From contig NC_030856.1 in assembly GCF_000208745.1 (NCBI RefSeq), positions 7,867,165-7,931,164 of the forward strand: 64,000 bases of DNA. Reading direction: 5' to 3'. Positions within the stretch are counted from its first letter, which is position 1. Each line of letters opens with the position of its first letter. A program made the position numbers and the translations under genes. The notes below the pieces were generated by a model. That model ran no database searches. It was not told where the DNA came from and was given only the letters and a program-made list of their open reading frames with translations. Shown here in pieces: positions 1-10,883 of the stretch. This DNA is from Theobroma cacao (taxonomy: Eukaryota; Streptophyta; Magnoliopsida; Malvales; Malvaceae).

Positions 1-1484
1 TCATATCATGCATATATACCGAGCCTGAATTGATTTTATAATGGTCAAGCATTGATGTGGTGAATTATGTATTGTACATTGTGGATAGGTGGTGAGCAAA
101 TTACACTGATAAAAGTACAGAAATTGTGCTTGAAGACTGAGATTAGGAGTATATCGACTCCTAGAACTGTGAGTGGACAACTTATCGTCTTAAATATCTA
201 GAGTTATTATACTTGTTTGATGCTTTTATTGAATGGTGAGCTTAAATTATTAAAGATTATGTTTTCTAATTAAAATATTTTTTTTAATAAAAATGAGATT
301 TATACTAATTTTGAAAACTAATATTGTTTTGGGAAAATTGAGTATATGGAGACTGTGTTGAAATTTATGATTTTATATGTTATTGAAATTGTGGCTTATG
401 ACATTATGGTAGCATGATGGCTAAATTTTTCGGGTTGGCATGAAATATGTGAACAGCTTTGGATTGGTCTCGGTAGACTAGATTAATTTTAATTACCATA
501 TTATGCTACTAAAAATTTTATGGATCTGGTGGTATATTAAACGGTCACTGCAGTGGTGGGGGTTTCCGTGGACTACCTATGAGAGGGGCACGGTAACTCA
601 ATTATATACTTACCTCCGGGGGGAGATGTTGGGTGAAGTATCTCCTGAGGTATGATTTGAGTGCACCTCACGTTCGGGCCACCACGTGAGAGTGAGACTC
701 AGTCAACACCAAGGAACGGCTGTGTGTCAGATGTGAAAATATGTTTATGGGTATGGGTCATTGAACAGCCTTGGCGGTCTCAGTGGGATACCTTGACGAA
801 GGTACCCACGAAAATGATTCTGGCAGAGGCCAAGTTTAAGAAATTCATAAGCCGAGAAATTTTGATGAAAAGAAATTGTTTGGTATAGATTGAAACGAAT
901 TTTGTGTTATGAACATTATTGAGATATAACGATTTTATATTGTCTCCATCTACTCGGCTTTAGATGTTTTTGATGGTAATTGTTTACTCACTGGGATTAT
1001 GTAATCATAATCTCACCCCTCTTCCTATCCATTTTTCAAGTTCAGGATAATTTGTTGATAGTTGCTTAAGACAAGAATTAATCTCAGAGTTGCATCCTAG
1101 AAAGTAAGGGTTTGTAGCCCTACATCTTCTTAGTCAGTTGGAGGCCCACGTGTCACTGTAAAAGTAATTTTATTCTTCAGTTATTTGATTTAAAGTATGT
1201 ATGAACATATTTAGCTTTTACACCATGTTTTTGGCGAGTTTCGATAATTTCGAAAAAAATGACGAAAATGCCCTTGTGAGCTAGAAAGTAATATTTTATT
1301 TTTTTGATTTGGAAATGACTTATGATTTTTTTGAAATGTGAGATTTAATAACTGTCGCTCACTAGGGAGATGCGGAAGCTGATGTTAAGCCTTGCAGGGT
1401 TTCGATCGGCATTCGGGGTAATGAGTGCCTATCGGGACGTCGCGGTGGTTGTCACAGGCTCGATGGGAGTTCCGGGTTGTGACA
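1..1484 (+). mobile_element. 3' portion of a Ty3/gypsy-type LTR, cut by the window edge
   Basis: The stretch ends at 1484 in GGGTTGTGACA, a typical plant gypsy LTR terminus. Upstream it holds the 'tcactgggattatg ... ctcacccc ... cctatcc' block near 990-1030 that is common in long gypsy LTRs. Overall layout (non-coding, somewhat GC-richer than its surroundings, last third rich in CpG) resembles the complete solo LTR at 46772-49204, but the two are not close copies. The 5' end lies outside the window, so a target duplication cannot be tested. No protein domain is visible. Family assignment is inference. Confidence 0.55.
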
Positions 1485-1739
1485 ATTACGATTTTACTCC
1501 TGAACATCAAAATTTTCAATTTTACCCCAAATGAATCCTCAAACTCCGAACAATCATTTTTAGTCATTTCTTGACTATAAAATATTAAATTTCATCATAC
1601 GATTCCTATTTGAACTAGTTCAATGTTAAATCAACTCAAATGTACCGTTGGGTACGATACCTGGTTTCGTCTATTCTTAGGTGCTTTCTTAGCATAATAA
1701 CATGCTACTCAGTGCATGTATGTCATGACATGTGTTTAT

Positions 1740-3060
1740 AGGGTCGGGTTTTACATAGACTATGATACTTGTTGGTCTTAAAAGGAGTGCTAGAGGGGGA
1801 TGAATAGCACTAAACAAAATTTGAAAGAAATCCTTAAAGTTAAAAACCTTTTAGAAGAAATGAGATGGAAGGTTTAAAAATTTGTTGAGGTTAACGAAAA
1901 CCAAGTAAATAAAGGTTAAGAGAAGTGGAAAAAACTCAGTATTTATAGTGGTTTGATCCACTTGACCTACATTCACTACTTTGATATTCCCAATCAAGGA
2001 TTTTCAATACAACTTCACTAAAACTAGTAGAATTAACAACTTTCACCGAGTTTTTATAAGGTGAGTTTCTAACCTAAAGTCTAAACCCTTAAAAAACCCT
2101 AAGAATATCTCACACACTCTAATCAAACAAGAAATAAGAGAAAGATAATGTACAAATGATTACCTAGCTGATCTAAGAAGTACAAGTTCATGGTCAAACA
2201 TTTTTACAAAGGATGAGAGCGAAATACAAGTATAAAATAAGAGGTTTTTGCTCTTCAAAGCTCTTTCAAACTCTTAGTAGCTTCTCTATCTCATTAATAA
2301 CTATTAGAGATCCTTTAAATGCTTGAGAGACACATTTTGACCATTAGAGACAATTTTTAGTTGTTACTAGTTGTTGTTTTGTCTTTTAGCGATTAAATTC
2401 AAATGTTCTAATAGTGAACCTTTAACCGGTTAAAGATAGGCTTTAACCGATTAAGCCCTTTCTAACTTGCAGTTTGTTTCTCTATGTTAACTAGTTAACG
2501 GTAGCTTTAACTTATTAGAAACTTTCTGTTTTCAAGCAACATTCTTCACCAACCTTTTTTCAACTGACTAGTTTTCCCTTTAATTGATTGGGGCTTCTTT
2601 TCCTTCAATCTTAACCAATTGAAATAGACTCCAATCGATTAAGAATTTTTCAACTTTGAATTTTTTTGTTTGACGCCCTTTGACAGTCATCCACATTTTG
2701 AGTTTGGATTTGATGCTTTTTGATACTTCAAGCTTGATCTTTAATTAATTAACTCTTTTGGTTGATCGATTAAAAGGCTTTTATTTTGCACTCAGTATAT
2801 TCTTAATTAGTTATGTCTTGTGCTAACTGATTAAGTCTTTTCTTCATTTCTTTGATGTGGTGCCCTAAATAGCCTTAATTGATTAAGGCTCCATGTTCAC
2901 TAGTTAACATTATTTCGACTTTACTTAGCCTTTTGTTCTTTGCTTTTTTAATTGATTAACCATTCTTGTAACACAATAAGCTTCTTGACTTGCTTTCAAA
3001 CAACAATTCTATTAAGGGATTTAAACTTTGTCCTACACACTTAAATAATGTAATTAGACA
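1740..3060. repeat. Non-coding LTR-like repeat (copy 1) with an array of TTAAC/TGATTAA motifs
   Basis: No coding potential is visible. Between 2424 and 2960 at least eight imperfect palindromes recur, of the form TTAACCGGTTAA, TTAACCGATTAA, GTTAACTAGTTAAC, AATCGATTAA, TTAATTGATTAA. Around 1935-2030 the sequence resembles 41975-42090 ('ttatag-ggtt-g..c' followed by a TTC/AATACAA-rich block). That second region also carries a palindrome array further along (42490-42960), so both are probably copies of one family, perhaps LTRs of a non-autonomous retroelement. Family name unknown. Confidence 0.45.
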
Positions 3061-3114
3061 TTAATGAATGAGGAATGTTTTATTATCATAAAAAATATAT
3101 GAAGTCAACACAAG

Positions 3115-4339
3115 TAGGGTTCGTGCACCACCCTTTGGGTACCCGCTACCCAAACCCTATTATGTTGATATTTGCGTTTAGGTGGGTGCTTGCCCTGAAC
3201 CCAAACCTTGTACCCATTTATATAATATTTTATTATTATTTATATAATATATATTAGATAATTAAATTAAATATGTAAAATACTTGTGTAAGAATGAGAA
3301 ATATTCCACATTTTTACCAACTTTGTGAATAATTCATTTTGATAGAAATTGATAGATATATTAATGATATATGATTGTTAGTCAAATTATTAATGTGATG
3401 TCATTAATATATTTAAAATAATGTTTAAATATATGAATATCATATTATATACCAGGAATATCATTACTATTATATATATTTTTAATATAAACATATTTAC
3501 TTTCTATTTTGTATTTTACAAACATTATAATTTATAAAATTATTAGTTATAATATATATACTTTTGTTTATGTAAACTTATAATAATATATATGTCTAAA
3601 ACGAGGTTGTGAATTAAAATAGTTTGCAACTTATTATTTTTAATTTCTTATAATTAAGGACAAACTTATAAAGTTACTTAAATTAATTCATGAAAGTATG
3701 ATTATCGATAAACTTGTAATGTCTTTTAATATATATGCTTTATATATTGTGTTAATTTATAATGAATATAATTACTATTAAATATATACTTTTAATATAA
3801 ACATATTTACTTTTCATATAGTGTTAATGTTATAAAAATTATAAATTATAAAATTATTAATTATAAATATATATACTTTTGTTTACATAAACTTATAATA
3901 TATATACACTTAAAAAGAGGTTGTGAGATTAGAATATAATTATTGTTTGTTTGTTTTTATAAATTTAAATTAAACAATGATTGTTGTCAACTTGTAATTT
4001 TATTGTTTGTTTGCTTTTTTAAAATTTAATTATTAGTGAATTGTATGGAATATGAAAGTGAATTGTAAAATATAATTTAATTGTATGTAGATAAGGGTTT
4101 GGATTTGATTTTGGGTAATTGGGTAGCCATGAAGAGTTAAATAAAATTTTTTACCATAATTGGGTTTTCAAACGGATTCGGGTAATCATCCAGTAGTGGA
4201 TATGCATTAGGGTTCAAGCTAGGGTAGTAAATTTAAAAAATATCCGGGTAATTATAGAGTTTGGGTACCCTGCAACTTAATAGGGTTCGAGTTTGGGTAT
4301 CTCAAAATTAATGGGTACCCTACCCCGTTGACATCCCTG
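3115..4339. mobile_element. Non-autonomous DNA transposon-like element with imperfect terminal inverted repeats
   Basis: The left end (about 3115-3225) reads through a GGGTACCC / ACCCAAACCCTA block. The right end (about 4105-4339) carries the inverted equivalent, closing with TTGACATCCCTG. Read inward, the tips are TAGGGTTCGT and CAGGGATGTC, close to hAT-type MITE ends. The interior is extremely AT-rich, with no transposase ORF. The eight flanking bases on the two sides do not match, so either the exact boundaries are off or the duplication has decayed. hAT affiliation is inference from the tips only. Confidence 0.5.
3475..3937. repeat. Internal direct duplication, about 150 bp units roughly 310 bp apart
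   Basis: The segment near 3475-3623 (ATATAAACATATTTACTTT ... AAACTTATAATA ... GAGGTTGTGA) reappears near 3783-3937 in the same order and orientation, with small changes. It lies inside the inverted-repeat element above, so the element expanded by an internal duplication or is built from two partial copies. Confidence 0.6.
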
Positions 4340-4559
4340 TGCATAGTTCAATAGATTTGGAAGTCAACTTTGTAAAATTGAAATTAAGATCAATTCTAAG
4401 TACATGTTTCTATATGGTTCATCACATCAAATGTGAAGTGTAAACAACTAATAAAGCTCCTCTTCTTATTTCTAAATTTGCAATTTTTTTCTTCAGAAAA
4501 CTTATATTTTTCATGTGATATATTTATTATTTATTATAATTTATTTTTTTTGTAATTTT

Positions 4560-4930
4560 ATTGATTAAATTAATGTCATTTAACTTGTAATAACAAAATA
4601 TATAAAACAATTTGTAGATAGTTTAAATTAAATATACCAATTTGATTGATATCATATTGCCTAATGAAGCACGTTTTTGCGACATTAAAAAATGTCATGC
4701 ATTTGCTATAAGTTTTTATTTATAAAAGCAATTGAATTAATATTACGTGACTTGTGATATATTTACTATGATTTTTTTAATTTTAACAATGGAATTAATA
4801 TTACTTAATTTGTGATACTAAAGTTAGTGAAATTTTATATTATGTTAATAACAAAAATACCAAATTGATTGATATATACTAGTGTTACAAAGGACATTTT
4901 CGCAACGTTAATTAAAAAATGTGATATATA
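4560..4930. repeat. AT-rich dispersed repeat, related copy at 13550-13700
   Basis: The block 'cttgtaataacaaaat ... agtttaaattaaatatacc ... ttgattgatat' at 4585-4660 recurs at 13566-13640. A shorter version (accaaattgattgatat) occurs at 4858-4875, and again at 13790-13807. Each is followed by a GCAnCATTAAAAAA or similar A-run. No ORF is visible. The recurrence in the same orientation suggests a small non-autonomous element, but ends cannot be fixed. Confidence 0.45.
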
Positions 4931-4959
4931 TATATAACCTTTTATTTATTTGGCAGCTA

Positions 4960-5375
4960 GAGAGTAATAGGTTCTAGGAGCTTTTGCGTGCAAGCTAGGG
5001 CATACCAATATGGTAGAAGGTTTGGAACATTCTAGATTTAGAGTGTGTTGACAACATATTATAAATCTTGAATAGTATTTCTAAATGATTCATTGATAGA
5101 GTTCAAACTAAAAGCTTGTAGAAGGTCTAGAACCATCCAATGTAAGAAGCTTTCCTTATATAAAGAGCCTTATTCATTTGTACAGTCATTGATTTTTGCC
5201 CAAGCAACACACGCTAGCAATCATGTATTCCCTTGCATTGCATTTTCATTTATGCTTTAGTGTGAGTTGCCATCTATCTTATTTCTTTAATTTCATTAAG
5301 AAAGGGAGTTTTGAAGGTTGGCTTAGTCCCTTAAGACTAGTCTATAAACCATGTTTAAAGATTGTATAGAATCCA
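4960..5375 (+). other. LTR-like or promoter-like stretch with a TATA box
   Basis: A TATATAAAGAGCC box lies near 5157-5169 and is followed by a C/A-rich leader typical of LTR R-U5 regions (CCAAGCAACACACGC). No ORF follows. The stretch abuts the truncated gag relic at about 5380. It could be the LTR of another copia-type element, or a promoter whose gene is gone. No second copy is present in the window to decide. Confidence 0.3.
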
Positions 5376-5379
5376 TCAA

Positions 5380-6084
5380 GATAATTTGGAACTTGATTCT
5401 TGAATGTATCATATATGTCATTTAAAAATCTGAAAGTCATATCCTTTTGGTACTATTTAGAGTATTTCTTAAAGTAATTTGAATTATATTTTTCACATTC
5501 ACACTTTGGTAAGGGTTGGAAATTTCTCATTTCCTCCCAGATGCCTTTCAACTTAATGAAATAGGCATGTACAGATTTGGTACTCTGAGTAACATTGCCT
5601 AGTGTATATTGCAAATTGCACGCCTTTGTATCATTATGTTGTGCAAACTTTTGTTTTAGAGTATTCCAGATTTCCATAGTGTTGTCCATATAAAAGATTG
5701 TTGAGGCTATTGGTGTAGTAACGGACTCTAATATCCAAGCCATAGTTAAGTCCTTACATTTTTCTAATATCCAAGCCACAATTAAGTCATTACACCTTTT
5801 CCATTTTTCAAATAGAGAATTTGTAGGTTTTGGTTTCAACATTGACAAAACCAAGTTATTTATAACAGACAATGCAAGTAAGAATGATCTACACTAAGGT
5901 ATGTAATTATCTGCAGACAACTTAGGGTTATCATTAATGATTTAAGATGATCATTGTGATGCAAATAAAACGGTGATTGATGATTCTTAACTGATGAAAC
6001 ACTATTCCTTAGATTTGTTGTGTTTGCCATTAGCAAATCTTCAGAAGAAGACAAGTTAGATTTATCATTCACCATTGATACCAA
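5380..6084 (-). pseudogene. copia Gag fragment (UBN2/gag-like), broken
   Basis: Two overlapping minus-strand frames (6084-5860 and 5872-5453) read as the N-terminal half of a plant copia Gag: the NDHL region, then WxRCNDLIVAWIL, MEIWNTLKQKFAQ, YFxKLKGIWEEM and PLPKCECEKY, all hallmarks of the UBN2-type Gag domain. A third frame continues to about 5380 (FLNDIYDTFKNQ). The nucleocapsid zinc knuckle and everything after it are missing. The block around RCNDLIVAWILE is repeated in tandem (about 36 bp, 5733-5805). Gag lies downstream of the LTR and its primer-binding site at 6226, in the correct order for that LTR. But the pol relic (6632-9657) lies on the other side of the same LTR. Confidence 0.8.
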
Positions 6085-6225
6085 AACTTCAGAAGCAACA
6101 AATCAAGAATGAACAAGAATCTCTGAAATCTGTAACTAAGGTTCGATACTAATTCAAAATCAAGTAATGTAAAGTACTTGCCTAAACCAAAGTCAATCAT
6201 TGCAAGATCGAATGCTCTGACACCA

Positions 6226-6554
6226 TGTTGAAGACTTAAAGAAGAGAAACTGAAATATGAGAAACTTATGTATCAAGAGATGAAAGAATGAAGAGTGGTT
6301 GAAGATTTTGTAGAATCGTTATTAAGTAGAACTATTTATAAAGAAACTATTTATAATCGTTTGTTGGAAAACTAAAGTAAAATTAATAGCCAACTAATTG
6401 AGTAATTACAAGACTAACTAATTAATTACTATTGTAGCAACAGTAACTTAGTAAATGATAAAACTGTATAGTAAATAAAAAATGGGTCATGTGACTTCTA
6501 TTTGACTTCCTTTCCTTTTCAGTCTTCATTAGCTTTAAACTTTGGATTTCAACA
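6226..6554 (-). mobile_element. copia LTR with adjacent tRNA-iMet-type primer-binding site
   Basis: On the minus strand the repeat runs TGTTGAAATCC ... GTCTTCAACA, with matching TGTTGA/TCAACA ends. Directly after it (6225 downward) comes TGGTGTCAGAGCATTC, a near match to the common plant primer-binding site for initiator tRNA-Met. On the other side a purine tract (AAGGGGAGT, about 6624-6634) ends the pol relic. About 70 bp lie between that tract and the TGTTG end, so the true LTR may extend to about 6622. Only one copy is present, so the boundary cannot be verified by comparison. Confidence 0.65.
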
Positions 6555-6631
6555 ATTTTAGCCCTTCATCTTATTATTAGACTTTAGCTCTTTATATCTT
6601 TATGTACAAACTCAATGTCTAATACTCCCCT

Positions 6632-9600
6632 TCAAGATGAAATGTGTTTATTGTGCACATTCATTTTGTTGAGTAGACAATGGAAATCATCTAGTGATAA
6701 AGCCTTGGTGACAAAATCTGCAAGTTGTGTTTTTATTGAAACATATGCTGGTTCTACAATACCTATAAGTATATTTTCCTTAACAAAATGACATTCTAGC
6801 TCAATGTGTTTTGTACATTCATGAAACATAAGATTTCTACTAATGTAGATAGCATTGATAGTCACAGTGTAACCTTACTTTATGTTTGTGACAAATTCCA
6901 AAATCTTCTAGCAAACCTTTCAACCATATAATTTCATAGGATGTAGTTGCCAAGGCACGAAATTCAGACTCAATAGAGCTACGAGCAACAACAGACTACT
7001 TTTTAGATTACCAACTAACCATGGAATTTCGAATGAAAACAACATACCTTGTGACAGATTTATGAGTATTTAGACAACCTCCTAAATCATTATCTGAATA
7101 AGCATGAATTTCCATAGTAGATTGTGAGCTTATCAAGATTCCTTGTCCAGGAGCCCCTTTCAAGTACCTTAATACTCGAAATGTTGCTAAAAGATGTTCC
7201 TGTGAAGGCTTATTCATGAACTGTGATAGTACTTGAACAACATAATTGATATATGGCCTTGTAAATGTCAGATACAGTAGTTTTCCTACCAACTTTCTAT
7301 AAATTGTAGGATCTAATAGCTTATCTTTTTTTGTAGCCTTATACAACTCATGGTTAGAATCCATATGAGTTGATATTGGTTTAGTGCCCAACATACCATG
7401 CATCTCAAGCATATCCAAAGTATGTTTACATTAACAAATTGATATTCCTTCAGGTGACCTAGCAACTTCTAGCCTCAAGAAATATTTGACTATGCCAAGA
7501 TCCTTTAATTTGAATTGTGAGCTCAAATATTCCTTTACACTATCAACCAACTGATTTGATGTACTACCAGTAACTATGTCATTTACATAGACAAGCAATG
7601 GTACAAAATTTCTATTTGCAGTTGACATAGTGAACAAGAAATAATCTAAAATAGATTGCTTAAAGCCATACCTTAAAAGAAAAGTAGTAAACTTGGCATT
7701 CCATTGCCTAAAAGCTTGCCTGAGTCCATATAGGGATTCGTGCAACTTACAAAGTAGTTTTGAATAAGATGAATATGAGTGCTCCCCCTGTATTGAATAA
7801 CCTGGAGCTATTTCCATATAAATTTCTTCTTTATAATCTTCACGAAGAAAAGCATTGTTGACATCAAGCTATCTCAAACACTACCCTTGTGCTACTACAA
7901 TGGCCATACGAACTTTAACTGTAGTTTGCTTAGCAACAGGACTGAAGCTCTCTTGATAATCAAATCTTTCAATTTGACTATAGCCCTTTGCTACCAAACG
8001 AGCTTTATATCTTTCTACACTTCCATCAACCTTCATCTTCACTTTGTATACCCATTTACAACCAATGGTATGACAATTTGGGGATAAAGCTACAACTGAC
8101 CATGTTTTGTTGTCTTGTAGGGTTTGTAATTCAAGAGCCATAGCATCTCTTTAATGAGAATGCTGAATTGCTTGATGATATGAGTCAAGTTCCTAAATTT
8201 GGGACAAGGAAAAGACAGATGTCTTATGAAAAGATGACAATTTATGAGCTAACAAGTAGTTTGATATTAGATGTGAAGTAGAACAATTTAAGCTTGAGGG
8301 TAAATTAGTGTGATACGCTTCTAAGTATTTAGGAACATGTTTAACTCAAGAGCTTTTTCTTGTTAAAGTAGCAATATCATGTGAAACATGAGTAGGATTG
8401 ACTTGAGCATGTTCAATAGTGTCAACAGAAGAATTTTCAATAAGAACAGAACTATTTTGAACATGCTCAACATTATTAGAAAATGAGATGAATAGTTTTA
8501 GAGTCAAATGATTCTTTAAAGAAATATCATTAGAATTTGAAGGAGATGGAACTTGTGAGGACATTAACTTACTTAAAGTATCAGAATTAACAAAGAAATG
8601 ATCAAGAGTAAAGGTAGGTGTTTGATGAAATGAAGAAATATGATCATCATGATTCAAATTCAAGAATGGTAACACATGTTCAAAGAAAATGACATTCCTG
8701 GATATTAAAACTTTATGAGCATCAACATCATATACCTTGTACCCTTTGAACACCACTAGGATATCTCAAGAAGATACATTTGGTAGCTCTTTTATCAAAT
8801 TTCTTTTTATGTTGAGACAAAGTGGAAAGAAAACACAGACAACCAAACACTTTAAGATGATTATTTGTTGGCAAGGTATGATACAACAACTCAAATGATG
8901 TTTTGTTTGAAAGAATCTTAGAAGGCATTTTGTTTATAATATGTATTGCAATCAAAACAGCATCATCCTAGAACTTTAAAGTTAAATGTGACTGACGAAG
9001 TAAAGACCTAGCCACTACCAGAATGTGTTGATGTTTTCTTTCCACTAACCCATTCTGCTCAGGTGCTTCATTACAAGATAAATGATGGATGATTCCTGTT
9101 TCTGCATAAAAATCATTCAGTCTAAATTCTAGTCCATTATCCGATCTCAAAATTTTAATTGATGTTTGAAATTGATTTTGAACTAACTTTTGAAAAAAAG
9201 GAATAATACTTGAGACATTTGATTTGTATCTCATCAAAAATATCCAAGTAAACTGAGAAAAATCATCAACAACAGTCAGAAAATATCTATGACCAGATAA
9301 TGTAGGGACATCATAGGGTCCCTAGATATCTACATGAATAAGATCAAAAGGATTCTTTAAACTTTGAACATGGATGGGAAATGGAAGTTTTGTTTGTTTT
9401 GCCATATGACACATTTCACAAAATAGATTATTTGAACATTGTATATCTGAAAACTGTTTATGTAACGCATTTATTCTTTCCACAGGTGCATGACCTAACC
9501 TAAAACGACACAAATCAAATGACTTTAAAGTTGAAGTACAAACATTATTTTGAAAAGAATTACAACCATTAATGGTAGAAACAGCTAAAGATTTAACTAG

Positions 9601-9657
9601 TTTTTCAAGATTGAATTCGGACAAATCTTTTTCATCCTTGTTATTAAGAGAATCCAC
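6632..9657 (-). pseudogene. copia pol relic (integrase - reverse transcriptase - RNase H)
   Basis: Read right to left: the GAG-pre-integrase zinc-binding segment (9657-9322, RLGHAPVERINALH then CEMCHMAK), integrase core (9237-8968, SDNG and GLVERKHQ), integrase C-terminal part (8955-8346), RT start (8141-7881, [18 protein letters not shown]), RT core (7817-7431, SLYGLRQA), RT end and RNase H (7418-7008, AYSDNDLGG), and the RNase H tail (6865-6632, LADFVTKAL). The RT active site reads YVND instead of YVDD. A nonsense codon follows SIC near 7430, and several frameshifts separate the pieces. Gag, nucleocapsid and protease are missing upstream: similarity stops at about 9657. The element is dead. 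Confidence 0.92.
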
Positions 9658-10883
9658 CTAAAGCCCATATATGGGTTTACACATTCGTTTTATGCTATTA
9701 TGTTATTCCTGTAAAAAATATATAGTTTACTAATGTCAAAATTGATTTTTCGTTGCCGAACATCATTGCCAGTTTTGTCCTCAGCTCCCCGCTTCCTCAA
9801 TGTAATGCCACTCCCAATGATAAATACACTGATATATTACATATAATCTCAAATTTGACAAATAGCTTCCCTATTAATTTTTTTTTGAAAAGTTGTTTTT
9901 ATTAGTCCCATCATCATCATACCATTTAAGTCTTTAATTTCAGTGGCAGAAGACTTTGATGGCATGAAAGAAATAGTAAGGGTGGAAGTAATTGTACAAT
10001 TGTTAAAAGGACCTAACAACAACAAGAATCTCAGCAGCGTCACAAACTAGGGGTCAAATAAGTAGACTCACACCAAAACTCATGAGAGTAGGCATTAAAA
10101 TCACCCTTCAGCAGACAAAAACAAAACACTTTGTTGTTCACAAATCAGAATTATCTTGAAAACAAAAAAGCACCTAGATAACCACAAGGATTGTGATGCA
10201 AAAACAACCCAGGTAAAGCCAACATCCATAAGAGCCAGAGCACAGGGCTTTCCATTTGACAGAGGTGAACAAAGCCTGAAACGTCAACAGCCGTGAAAAA
10301 GAGCAAACCTGAAGCATAAACAAAGCTGCCCCTTGGGAACACCTTAAACAATCACGCACAACAGAAAAGAAAATTGATCAAGGAGTGAGAAACCATGAAG
10401 AGAAAAGACGAAGGGCAAAATGCGAAGACGGTCACAACAGGTCCCCAATAGAGAGCAAAACGTCAAGAAAGATCAGAACCACAACTCTCCAGCTCTTCCT
10501 TATTAAATTACTTTATAAATAGTTGGACTTATAATAGAATATCTTTTATTTTAAAGGTTTATTAAAAAATTATTAACTAAAACTTGTTTCAACGTTGATT
10601 TGATACAACAGTTTCTTTTAGAGAGAAAACGTTCCTGAGTCAATTTTCTTTGAAGAAGAAAATCCTAAGACAATAATGGAGTCTGAGAGTAAATCCTTTC
10701 CATTGAAGGATTAAGGTAAGATTATGTGTTTATTTTATGAAACTCTTGTATTTTGTTTAGTTTTGGACAAAAACCCTAAGTTTATTTATGTTTATTCAAC
10801 TTCCTTCAAATCCGGTACTATTCTAATGACTTTCCGGTAATATGATGGGTAACAATGGAAAGGTCTTGAAAAGATCTGGCTTT
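9658..10883. other. Intergenic; includes a GC-richer unclassified island at about 10020-10500
   Basis: No gene is recognised. The island is purine-rich on the plus strand and clearly less AT-rich than its surroundings. It has short open frames on the minus strand but no conserved domain. Its texture resembles 3' untranslated parts of plant LINEs or a captured transcript, but nothing proves either. The rest (10500-10883) is ordinary AT-rich DNA. Confidence 0.4.

Noticed and set aside
661..888. 75-residue open frame in the first LTR
   Set aside because: Lies inside a gypsy-type LTR, has no conserved pattern, and LTRs of this class often contain short open frames.
10151..10359. Two overlapping minus-strand frames in the GC-richer island
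   Set aside because: Hydrophobic composition only, no signal peptide pattern, no domain and no promoter.
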